64,000 nucleotides of DNA from an uncultured Thalassolituus sp. Its GTDB lineage: Bacteria; Pseudomonadota; Gammaproteobacteria; Pseudomonadales; Oceanobacteraceae. Below the pieces are notes generated by a model that worked only from the letters and a program-made list of their open reading frames with translations, was not told the origin of the DNA and made no database searches. This document shows positions 33,810-44,200 of the stretch, in pieces. Location of the stretch: the NCBI RefSeq assembly GCF_950066645.1, contig NZ_CATMFB010000003.1, positions 186,001 through 250,000 of the forward strand, given 5' to 3'. Both the position numbers and the translations under genes were made by a program. Position 1 is the first letter of the stretch. The number at the start of each line of letters is the position of its first letter.

Positions 33810-35705
33810 ATGATTGAGTTTACTCAGGTTTCCCTGCAGCGTGGAACCAACTTTCTGTTAGAGAAAGCAAACCTGCGCATTCACGACGGCCAGAAATTGG
33901 CACTTATCGGGCCAAATGGCGCCGGAAAATCGAGCCTGTTTGCCTTATTGAATGGTGAGCTCACTCCGGACGGCGGTGATCTGGCCATGCCATCCAAGTG
34001 GCGCATTGCTCATATGAAGCAGGAAGTCGAGGCCAGCAGCCGCTCTGCGCTGGATTATGCGATTGACGGTGACCGCCGCTATCGCGATATCGAGCAGGGC
34101 ATGGCGTCGTCACAAAATGATACAGAGCTGACCCGCTGGATGGATGCGATGGACGAGCATCAGGGTTATCAGGTTCCGGTGAAAGCTGAACAACTGCTGC
34201 ACGGGCTGGGCTTTTCACAGTCTGATCTGCAGCGCCCGGTCAAAGATTTCTCGGGGGGGTGGCGTATCCGCCTGAATCTGGCGCAGGCGCTGATGATGCC
34301 CTCCGACCTTCTGCTTCTCGACGAACCGACCAACCACTTAGATCTTGAGGCCACCCTCTGGCTTGAGGGCTGGCTGAAGAAGTATCCCGGCACACTGCTG
34401 TTTATCTCTCACGACCGGGATTTTATTGATTCGGTCGCGGATCATATCGTGCATCTGCATAACCGGAATCTCACTGTCTACCCGGGCAATTACAGTGCCT
34501 ACGAACGCATCCGTGCAGAAAAGCTCGCACAACAGCAGACGGTGTATGAAAAGCAGCAGGAACGTGTTGCTGAAATTGAGAAATTTGTAGCGCGTTTCCG
34601 TGCTAAAGCCAGTAAAGCGAAACAGGCGCAGAGCCGCCTGAAAGAACTGCAACGCATGGAGCTGATTGCCCCGGCGCATGTGGATTCGCCTTTCCGTTTT
34701 CAGTTTCCATGTTATGAAAAAATGTCGTCGCCGTTACTCGCGATTGATCAGGCCGACCTTGGCTACAGTGGCAAAACCATTCTGCCAAAAGTAAAAATAT
34801 CCATCGTACCGGGTCACCGCATTGGCCTGCTGGGCCCGAATGGCGCCGGTAAATCGACACTACTGAAAACACTGTGCGAAGAAATTCCGTTATTAACTGG
34901 CGAGCGCAGTACCGGAGAGCATTGCCGGATCGGTTATTTCGCACAACACCAACTGGAGTCACTCGATGTTAAAGCCTCCGGTGCATTAATTCTTCAACGT
35001 CTGAAGCCCAAGGCCAGCGATCAGGAAATCCGTAATTTTCTGGGCGGTTTTGGTTTTCATGGAGACAAGGCACTGGAAATTATCGAACCATTTTCCGGTG
35101 GTGAAAAAGCGCGTCTGGCTCTCGCCTGTGTCGCCTGGATGAAACCAAACCTGCTGATTCTCGACGAGCCAACTAACCACCTGGATATTGAGATGCGCGA
35201 AGCGCTCGCTCTGGCGCTGCAGAATTTCGACGGCGCCATTCTGATCGTCAGTCACGACCGCCATCTGCTGAAATCTACGGTGGATGAATACTGGTTGGTT
35301 GATCACGGCCGCGTCCAGAGTTTCGACGGCGACCTCGACGACTACCATGACTACCTGAACACCCGCGAAGCGATGGCACCTGCAGCCTCTCCGGATGAAC
35401 AGAATCCGACGTCCGAACCCAGGCCACAGGTGGACCGGAAAGAGCAGAAACGACTGGAAGCGGAAAAGCGTCAACGCCTGGCGCCTCTGCGTAAGCAGCA
35501 ACAGGCCGCCGAGAAAAAAATGGAAAAGCTTCAGACTGAGCTGGCTACCATTGAAGAAAAGATGGGTGACCCGGGTCTGTACGAAGCCAGCCGGAAAGAC
35601 GAATTAAATACATTAATTCAGCAGCAGGGAAAACTAAAAAGCGAACTCGATGAGATCGAAATGGAGTGGATGGATCTCACCGAACAGCTTGAAGCAGCCG
35701 AGTGA
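33810..35705 (+). CDS. yheS: ABC-F ATPase, YheS type
   Basis: A 631-aa ABC-F protein from the ATG at 33810 (MIEFTQVSLQRG). There are two ATPase cassettes: Walker A GPNGAGKSS (about 36-44) and GPNGAGKST (about 340), signature motifs FSGGWRIRL and FSGGEKARL, and Walker B LLLLDEPTNHLD and LLILDEPTNHLD. The PtIM linker between them and a charged C-terminal coiled coil (about 540-631) are present. ABC-F proteins act at the ribosomal E site to relieve stalled translation. YheS is the closest subgroup by length (about 637 aa in E. coli). Its stop abuts the convergent hybrid-kinase stop with no spacer. Confidence 0.94.
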   Translation: MIEFTQVSLQRGTNFLLEKANLRIHDGQKLALIGPNGAGKSSLFALLNGELTPDGGDLAMPSKWRIAHMKQEVEASSRSALDYAIDGDRRYRDIEQGMASSQNDTELTRWMDAMDEHQGYQVPVKAEQLLHGLGFSQSDLQRPVKDFSGGWRIRLNLAQALMMPSDLLLLDEPTNHLDLEATLWLEGWLKKYPGTLLFISHDRDFIDSVADHIVHLHNRNLTVYPGNYSAYERIRAEKLAQQQTVYEKQQERVAEIEKFVARFRAKASKAKQAQSRLKELQRMELIAPAHVDSPFRFQFPCYEKMSSPLLAIDQADLGYSGKTILPKVKISIVPGHRIGLLGPNGAGKSTLLKTLCEEIPLLTGERSTGEHCRIGYFAQHQLESLDVKASGALILQRLKPKASDQEIRNFLGGFGFHGDKALEIIEPFSGGEKARLALACVAWMKPNLLILDEPTNHLDIEMREALALALQNFDGAILIVSHDRHLLKSTVDEYWLVDHGRVQSFDGDLDDYHDYLNTREAMAPAASPDEQNPTSEPRPQVDRKEQKRLEAEKRQRLAPLRKQQQAAEKKMEKLQTELATIEEKMGDPGLYEASRKDELNTLIQQQGKLKSELDEIEMEWMDLTEQLEAAE

Positions 35706-37481
35706 TTATTGCGTCAGAATCTGGCGCATAGCATTACGCAGAAATGCCGGTTTAACCGGCTTATGTAACACGGCCATACCACTCGATGAGAGTGCTTTAA
35801 TCCGCTCAGGCGCGGTATCTCCGGTGACCATCAGCACAGGCAGGTGCCGGCCTGTCAGCTGCCTCACTTTCCCGGTCAGTTCCTGTCCGTCCATCTCACC
35901 GGGCAAACGGAAATCTGTGATCAGAATATCGCCCCAACCGGGCGATTCGCCAACGGCCTGGATACAGGTAGTGGCATCGGCGAAGGCGCGGACATCACAG
36001 CCCCAGCCAGCCAGCAACTCTGAAGTACTCTGTCTTACCATGGCATCATCCTCCACCAGCAGTACCGGAGTACCGGTGAAATCTCCCACCGGATTTCCCG
36101 ACGCATAGCTTTCTGCAACGGCAGGAGCAATGTTTTCACTGACCAGTTCAATATCGAGTGAGAACTCAGAGCCAAGGCCCGGCGAAGACACCAGCCGTAG
36201 AGAATGGCCAAGCAGATCACTGAGGCGGCGGCAGACGGAAAGCCCGAGGCCCAGCCCTTTCTGGCGGTCCCGCTCCGGATTATTCAGCTGAACAAATTCC
36301 TGAAAAATATGATCCTGCTGATCCTGTGGAATCCCCATCCCTGTGTCACGGACATACAGGCGCGTAATGAACTTTCCATCTTCCGTCTGCGAGGGTTCTG
36401 TTCCCACCGTAATGGTGCCACTTTCTGTGTATTTGATCGCGTTGGCGATCAGGTTGCGCAGAATATTCCCCAGCAGAACAGGATCACTGCGGACAATGCA
36501 CTCACAGGGAATGGCGACCAGTGTCAGTGATTTTTCTTCCGCAACCGGCGTGGCTTCGCGCACGATTGAGCCAATCAGAGAATCCAGGGCAAACGTACTG
36601 ATATCCGCTTTTACATCCCCCGCATCCAGACGCGAAATATCGAGAAGCTTGCCAAGCAGATCATCAATCGACGTCACAGCGGAGGTGATATTAGAAATCA
36701 GCTGTTGCCCCCGGGGCGTACCTGTTTCCTGCTTAAGACTCTCCGCCAGCAGCGAAAGCGAATGAACCGGCTGACGCAGATCGTGACTGGCTGCGGCGAG
36801 AAACTGGGTCTTGGCACGGCTCGCCGCCTCTGTCAGCCGGTATTGCTCGCCCAGCGTTTCAGCAAGCCGGATGTTTTTCAGGGTCAGTGCCATCATGTCG
36901 TTGAAGGTGCTGCTCGCGGAACGGGCAACGAAGTACGACACGAGGACATAGGCCAGAAACGCATACCCCATACCCTGATACTGAGGGTCAGCCTGATTCA
37001 GACACATATAGATCATGGGAGAGGTCGTGATCACCAGAAAAAGCGTATGACTCTGCAACCAGACAGCGTTCGTGCTGACAGACGAAATCGTCACGCCGAC
37101 GATCAGAGTAAACAGCAGCATCTGCTGGGAAAACTCGCCGGCATTAAAAAACAATATCCCTGCCACGCCCCAGAGCAGGGCCAGTGAACTGACGCCGGAC
37201 AGATACATGCCACGCCAGAAATTAAGACTGAAGCGGGCATAGAAACGTCGGTATGCCCAGAGCAGTCCTGCACCGAAGGTCTGAATTGCCAGCGCAGCGG
37301 CATACCAGAGATAGCCATATACCGCGCCAGCAGGTGGGCTCTGATTAAGAATCAGCACTGTGGTCAGAATAAAGGTCCCGACGATGATGATAATGATCCG
37401 GTCGTACAGGTCCTGCGTCGCGCGCTGACGACGGAAATCGAGAATTTCTCCGTCGGTCAGTACCAGCTCGTCAGAATTCAT
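35706..37481 (-). CDS. Hybrid sensor histidine kinase with receiver domain
   Basis: A 591-aa kinase. Residues about 25-195 contain six membrane helices in a compact sensor with almost no periplasmic domain. A short coiled linker leads to the HisKA domain with phospho-acceptor H233 (ASHDLRQPVHSL). The HATPase domain follows with N box NLIANAIKYTESG, G1 DTGMGIP and G2 GLGLGLS. A C-terminal receiver (about 470-588) has D523 (ITDFRLPG) and K (HKPVKP). It is the second gene of a regulator-kinase operon, 14 bases after the NarL-type regulator. This operon diverges from the giant exported-protein operon, which suggests that the kinase controls it. The stimulus may be sensed within the membrane. Confidence 0.93.
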   Translation of the reverse strand: MNSDELVLTDGEILDFRRQRATQDLYDRIIIIIVGTFILTTVLILNQSPPAGAVYGYLWYAAALAIQTFGAGLLWAYRRFYARFSLNFWRGMYLSGVSSLALLWGVAGILFFNAGEFSQQMLLFTLIVGVTISSVSTNAVWLQSHTLFLVITTSPMIYMCLNQADPQYQGMGYAFLAYVLVSYFVARSASSTFNDMMALTLKNIRLAETLGEQYRLTEAASRAKTQFLAAASHDLRQPVHSLSLLAESLKQETGTPRGQQLISNITSAVTSIDDLLGKLLDISRLDAGDVKADISTFALDSLIGSIVREATPVAEEKSLTLVAIPCECIVRSDPVLLGNILRNLIANAIKYTESGTITVGTEPSQTEDGKFITRLYVRDTGMGIPQDQQDHIFQEFVQLNNPERDRQKGLGLGLSVCRRLSDLLGHSLRLVSSPGLGSEFSLDIELVSENIAPAVAESYASGNPVGDFTGTPVLLVEDDAMVRQSTSELLAGWGCDVRAFADATTCIQAVGESPGWGDILITDFRLPGEMDGQELTGKVRQLTGRHLPVLMVTGDTAPERIKALSSSGMAVLHKPVKPAFLRNAMRQILTQ

Positions 37482-37494
37482 GAGTCAGCGCTCG

Positions 37495-38121
37495 CTATTC
37501 AGTCAGCAGTCCGAGACGGCGGACCTCGTTCAGGCAGGCGGTGCGGTTCGTTACCCGGAACAACCGGAACACATCCCGCAGGTGACCTTTGATTGTGTTT
37601 TCTGACACATCCAGTTCGCTGGCGATCACTTTATTCGAGAGCCCCTGAGCCAGCAGATGAAGGATTTCGTGCTGTCGGGGAGTCAGCCGCACCTGCGGGT
37701 GCTCCTGTTTCTGGCTGTTAATCAGCTCCTGCCATCCATCCGGCAGATAAATATTGCCCGCCAGTACCCGCCGGATCGCTTTAATCAGAACGGCAGGGTC
37801 GGACGACTTGGGCAGGAACCCCAGCGCACCGTGATCAAGCGCCTGGCGGGCATCCGCCAGTGACTCGGATGCGGAAATCATCATCACGGGGCTCCAGACC
37901 GATAACTGCTGCAGACGCCGGATCAGGGTGAGGCCGCTGACGCCCGGCAGGTTAAGGTCCATCAGAATCAGGTCCGGCTGCTCGCTCATCTGCGCCAGAA
38001 AGCGTTCTGCTTCTTCCGCGCTGCGGACCTGTGTGGTCGTGCAGGGGGCCAGTGACTGCTCCAGCAGCCCTGCCAGTCCCCCTGCGAATAATAGGTGGTC
38101 ATCAATGATCAGGTAGTGCAT
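37495..38121 (-). CDS. NarL/LuxR-family response regulator
   Basis: A 208-aa regulator: receiver domain about 1-120 with D7/D8 and phospho-acceptor D55 (LMDLNLPG), K in FLPKSS, and a LuxR-type HTH at about 145-205 (LTPRQHEILHLLAQGLSNK, then SENTIKGHLRDVFR). It is the first gene of its operon and is followed by the hybrid kinase. Its start is 159 bases from the first gene of the four-gene giant operon, on the opposite strand. The intergenic region carries three inverted repeats (38134-38200) that are reasonable binding sites. It is probably the direct activator of that operon. Confidence 0.93.
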   Translation of the reverse strand: MHYLIIDDHLLFAGGLAGLLEQSLAPCTTTQVRSAEEAERFLAQMSEQPDLILMDLNLPGVSGLTLIRRLQQLSVWSPVMMISASESLADARQALDHGALGFLPKSSDPAVLIKAIRRVLAGNIYLPDGWQELINSQKQEHPQVRLTPRQHEILHLLAQGLSNKVIASELDVSENTIKGHLRDVFRLFRVTNRTACLNEVRRLGLLTE

Positions 38122-38133
38122 CCATTCTCCCTA

Positions 38134-38200
38134 AAGGCCATCACAGGCCTTATTGGCAGCACTGTCGTCTCGCGACAGGGCCATACGAAAGTATCGGCCC
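38134..38200. promoter_or_regulatory. Three consecutive inverted repeats in the divergent control region
   Basis: (a) AAGGCC-ATCACA-GGCCTT, 38134-38151. (b) CTGTCG-TCTCG-CGACAG, 38162-38178. (c) GGGCCATAC-GAAA-GTAT(C)GGCCC, 38178-38200, with a GAAA tetraloop and one bulged C. They lie between the NarL-type regulator and the giant operon. They could be operators, a structured leader, or both. No clear -35/-10 pair is visible. Confidence 0.5.
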
Positions 38201-38280
38201 TAATGTACTCTATTAAGCCCCCTGAAATCAGCGGAAAATTGCACACTCTGGTAATCACCATGAGTTCAGGGACGTTTCTG

Positions 38281-41200
38281 ATGGACAAGACCACTCGCCA
38301 TGTCGTTTTTATCCTGATGACAGCAGCGCTCGTCAGCGGCTGTGACTCAGGAAGTTCCGGGCAGGAAGACCCGGTCACCCCGCCCGTCACCCCGGCACCC
38401 GGCAATACGGAGGTCGTTATCTCCGGTGTTGTTGAAAAAGGGCCATTTCAACAGATGCAGATGAATGCCTGGACAATGGACGGTAACGGTCAGCGCTCAC
38501 CGCTACCAGCAGAGGTGAACGGCAATCAATATGCTGTGTCTGCGCAGGAAGGAGAGATTGTCTTCCTTGAAGCGTCGGGCACCTTTACCAACGAATTCAG
38601 TGGCGAACTGCAACCGCTCGACCAACCTCTGCGCGCCATCACCCCCGCCGATGGTCAGCCTCAGAACATCAACCTGTTCACCGATCTCGCTGCACGATGG
38701 GCGATGACTCAGTCTGACACGCCAGATGCAGGCCTGATAAAACAGGGGGAACAGGAAACGATGCGCCTCCTCGGCCTGCCACCAGAAACAGACCCCGGGC
38801 AGCTGGGCTTCGCTGCTATCAGGGAAGGCGCCGGCCTGAGCGACCCGTCGGTGCAACTGCTGCTGTTCTCTGCCTTCGTGCTTTCTGAGCAGGGCGATCT
38901 TCCCGCTGGAGGGCTGGGTGCCGCTTTTGACACCTTCAGAGAAACCTTTGGCCCCGTGCCGGATGGCGGCCAACCACCCATGGACTTCTTTGCCGGCATG
39001 GACCCGCAATGGCTGCTGGATGCGGTTATTAATGCCGGTGTCCTGAGCGATTTACCGCCGCTGAACCTGGGTGAGATGCCCGTGTTCGTGTGCGATCCAC
39101 TATGTCACTGGTTCGACCCAGAGACACCGAGCATCAGCCTGAGCGGGACGACCATCTACGAATCAGACGGTGTCGCCACTGTCACTCTGAGCCGCACCGG
39201 CACAGACCTCGGCGATCTGGATGTGACGCTGAACATTGCCTCTGCAAGTGCCATCCCTGGCGAAGATTATCTGACGCCGGCCACCACCCTGACCTTCGCG
39301 GGTAGCGACCGCACGCTGGATATCCCTCTTGAGTTAATCATCGATACACAGGCAGAAGTGGATGAAACCATCACGGTCAGTATCAATACCGCCACAGACG
39401 CTGGCGGCAACGACGTCACGCTCGGTCAGAGCAGCGCAACAATCACCATCAAAGACGGTGCGCCTGTTCTGGCGGGCAGCGCGGTTGCTCCCACCCGGCT
39501 TTGCCTGATCAGCAGTGGTCAGGGTGACGAACTCGCCGCCGACAGCAGTTTTTCAGCACCTCTGACAGACCATTGTCAGAACCCGACCGACCCGCAGGTA
39601 TTACTCACGGACGAGTTACCCCTGCTGCGTCTGGGTGTCGGCCTGCAGGACAGCTGCAGCAGTGGCTGTAGCGATCAGCTGATCAATCTCTCGCTCGCCC
39701 GGGGTGGCGACTCGCCATCATCAGTGACTCTGGGCCAGTACCGCTTTCCCGCCAACTCCATATCCCCGAGCGATGGCATCACTGAACTGCCGGTCGTCGC
39801 GTTGAATGACGCCGCAGCACTGCAACTGCTGCAGGGTGCCGCCGCGGCTGGTGATCCGGTTGAATTCATTGCGGCATCAGCCACTGACTCTGCCCTGGAG
39901 GTGTCTTCTTCCAGCCCCCTGCTCATTCCTCTGCCTTCTCAGGCAGAATTCGGTGATCGTACGCTGCACTTCGAAAACCCGGTGATCGACAGTGCTCTGT
40001 CCTGCCCGGAGGGGAGTCTCGGCATATCCGATACCTACGGCTACCTGTTGAGCGATGCCGCCCCCGACGCAACCGTCGGTATTCCGGGCAGTGCCTGTAT
40101 TGATATCACTTCTCTCAATGCGGCAACACCGGCGTCGGTAGCCCAGGCAGATATCGATATCGGCACCTGGGTCTCAGAACTGCCGGAGTGGCATTTTATG
40201 CAGCTCGAGGTCTTGGATGGCGCCCCCTCCGGCGACCAGCTCGCCAGCAGCGCCTCGCCTCTGTTTATCTGGGATTACAACACCCTGGTGCCCGGCATCA
40301 CAGTCACCACCTACGTTGGCGCAGAGCACCTGCCGTTTCTGTACGCCATCAGCGACGCCCGCCTGACCGAGCGAGGACTCGAACTGGCATACAGCGGCAC
40401 ACGGCTGCGCACGCAAACCGGCTTCGCCAGCAACGACCCCCGCGCCAACGCAGGGTTCTCTAACCTCAGCCCCTATCTCAGTGGCCAGTCCGGCAGCCTG
40501 TTACTGACCGTCGATGGCATCAGCGCCAACACAAACTTCAATGCCCGGGGCGCGGTATCCGCCTACCCGCTGGGAATGATTGAGTGGGGTGGATTCACAG
40601 CCCAGGTCAACCAGGGCGAGCTGGCTCCCTCTGATGCTTATATTGAATACACACTGGCCCAGCAAAGTACCGGCTGTGCCGATCTCAGCTGTACCGCGAA
40701 CGGCAGTAACCGTTATGAATTGAGTGCCGCAGCGGCACAGATTTCAGCGCATGGCATCATGGCCACCGGCGGTACACTGGCCAGTGATGCCACCTTAAGC
40801 TGGGGCGCCAACATTGCGGGCAACGCCTGGTCATCGGCAGATGCCACACTCGCCGGAGCCTCCGTCAGTCTGAACCTGCCCGGAAATGCACCCGCCAGCA
40901 TAGACTCGGCGGCTGATCTGCTGCAGGCCCACCGGACAGCAAACACGATCGCGGCGCCGGGCTCGGATGACTTTATCCGTGGCAACCAGTTCCCTCCGGG
41001 ACTGACATTCGGCCCTGAGACTTACGCCAACGCTTCGGAGGGCCAACCCGAAGCGGGTTCTGGCAGTCTTCTCACGGGAACCGACCTGACGCTGACAACC
41101 ACATCCGGCAGTGTGTCTCTCGACAGCAGCCCCGCCACCAAGTGGGTGGTACGCAGCGACGGGGTCACTGGGGTATACAACGCCCAGCCGGACAGCCTGC

Positions 41201-44200
41201 CGGTCTCTGCAACCCTGCAGGGCTACGACTTTACCTTCGACCGCTTTGCAATTCGTACACGGATGAACGAAGTCGACGAGTACAACTGGGTTGATGGAGG
41301 CCTGGTTCTTAACGGTGACGCCGGTGGCAACGATGGCTGGGAAATTAATTTCACCAATCAGGTCATCGCCTGTGACGGTGCATTAGGCCGCTCGGTTCTG
41401 TCAGAAGAACAATGCGGTGGTAAGACCTGCCAGCTCGCCAGCTGGCGCGCTGACAGTGAGTTGCTCGATATGAGTTTCAGCCCGCTGGCCTCATGCAGTG
41501 CCACCAGCCAGGCCATGGAGCTGGGCATGGAAAGCCATTTCCTCGCACTCGATAAACCCGTGATGCTGAGCACCCGCTGGAACCCGGATGGCACTCTGAT
41601 CGACTCACACGCCCATGCGCTGGATCAGTACCGGCTCGATCAGCGCGACGGAACGGAAGGCTTTCCGCTACAGATGAGTGCCGCCAACCTGCTCCCGGTT
41701 CTGGACGTGAATACCGGAACAGAAACCGTACGGTACGGCACCTTAGGTATGAAGGGCCGGGTCGCCCTGCCGTTCTGGAATGCACTCGACACCGAAGGAC
41801 GCCTGGCCAACACACTGAGTTTCGGGCTGCCCTCCCCGGAGCCGAGCGTCCTGGTCAACGAAAACCAGATGAGCCTGCTGCTCAGTGAAAAACCGCAGGC
41901 ACTGAATATGGATCTGCTCAGCCACATTAACAGCGAAGCCAGGTTTGATCTGGATGGCCGCTATGACTGGGGCAACACCGGCATGGGCTTCAGCCTGCCC
42001 GTCTATTACGCCGACACAAACACCAGCGAACAGGCGACCTTTATCGGACGGACTTTAAGCAAAGACCTGTATGTCATGGAGGTAAATGCCGGCATTAACT
42101 TTATCGAACCCGTGCGCACCAGCCTGAGCTTTGGCGCCAGCGCCGATTTTGAAAAGCTGCGTGAAGTCCGCTTTCAGATCGAACTGGGCAAAGGTGACGG
42201 GCTTGCGAAAGTTGATGACCTGCTGATCACTGCGCGCATCATCGACGACCCGGTGATCGAACCCACGTTTAATATCGTGAACACTCAGGTTGAGCGGGTA
42301 AACCGGTTTGCCGGACGCGGCATTGATGAGCTGATCGAACAAGCCCTGCTGGAAGCGTTAGAACAGACCGGAGCGGCCGTAGGCTCTGCCCTGCCAACGA
42401 ACGAAGATCCGTTTGATACCCTGGCAGGAGGCCTCGCCCGCCTGCGTTCGATACCCGGCGAGATCACCAATCTGCTGGATGAACGTCTGTTCGCACCTGC
42501 CACAGAAGGCGTCGACCAGCTTGAACAACGGCTGCGTCAGCCACTGCAGGACATGATCAACGATATCTATGCGCTGCCTGCAAACGATCCTGTTCCACAA
42601 AGCGTCTACGATCAGTTGGATAATGCACAGGCTCAATTGAGCACCGCCATCACAAAAATCGAGCGGCCGTTTGATCAGTTCGGGCAACTGCAGCAGGAAG
42701 TGCAGGGCAAGATCAACGACGCCGGCGACATCATCAGCAAAGTCAGGAATGCCCAGCAGGAAATCGGGCTGATTCTGACCGATGTGACCGATGTCGTAAC
42801 CGCACAATGCAGCAACAGTGGCACTCTGGGCGCCGAAGTGAATGGCTATCTGCAATCGAGTCTGACCGGCGTTGCCGACCTGCGCACACTCGCAGGCCTG
42901 CTTCAGGGGTCAGATCTGCTGGTCGTGGTGGCTGATCTGGCTGCGGATGATCCGCAGGTCAGGGAGAACCTGATCAAAGCCCAGCAGAAAATTCAGGATG
43001 CTGCCTCCGAAATCACAACACGCCTGAATACGGCGGAAGACGCACTACGCAGTCACCTCTGCAACAGCGACATCAGCGCACTGCTGAGCGACGCCAACCA
43101 TCTTCTGACACAGATTAACGACGCCGTCACCGTCATCGATGCCTCCATCACCGACGTCAACAACGCCGTGACAGAGGCTGGTCATGCTGCCCGCCAGCTG
43201 GAGGCGCAGCTACTGACCCCATTAACGAAATTTCAGTCAATGCTGACTCAGGCCAGCCAGACGCTTCGTGACGCGGGCACCAGCTCGGACGGTCCTGCAC
43301 TGGTTGCGCTGCTCGATACGCAGCTTGCCGCGGTCACCGAGCAGGAACTCAATTGTATTGTGCAGCGCGATATCAGTACTCCCTGCAACGATATCTTTGC
43401 GGTCACCATCGCCCCGGTAAAAACGGAGATTCAGATCCTTCGGAATACCGCCATTGCTCAGCTGGAAGACGCCGCCAATCAGCATATTCCGGATGTGGCC
43501 TACCTGAACGCCGCACAGCTGCGTGGCCAGCTGGTCGGGCACATCATGAACAGTGCGCCGGTACGCACCGTCCGCGAGGCCGTGAATACCCAGCTGGTCG
43601 AGGTAATGCGTCAGCTCCAGAACGCACTGCTGACTCTGACCGATAAAGCCAATGAGGCAGTACAGGTGGCGCTGCAGAAGGTCGAAAATCAGGCCAACGA
43701 AGCGCTCGATACCGCTCTGGCACCGGTGAAGAATATCCCCCTCACCAGTGCCTCACTGGACGGTTTCGCCACGATTGCAGGCAACGATCTGGAGCGGCTG
43801 CATATCGATGCAGAATGGACCATGCTGCCCTCAACGGAAGGCGACCCGGGCAACACCTTCGGCGCTGCACTGGATGCCGTCAGCTGGGATGCGAATGGTA
43901 AAGCGGCGGGGTGTGATGCGGGTGGCGACACTGGCAGTAACCTCGATGTCACGATTTCAGTGCTCAACGTACCCGCTAACATCGGCGAGTCTGAGCTGAA
44001 CCTGGCCAAGGTCTATCTTGGCTTTACCCTCGATGGTGCATCCCCGATCGGAGTTGCCGGTGGTCTGCGCGCCGAGGGTGAAATCAAATTCACTGAGTTT
44101 CAGATTTACGACCCCGCCTTTGCCGCAGGCCTTGGTAAGAAAGAGATTTATCTCGGCGCCGCAGCAGGTGCGGTATTCAGTGCGATTCAGGCAGAAGTCG

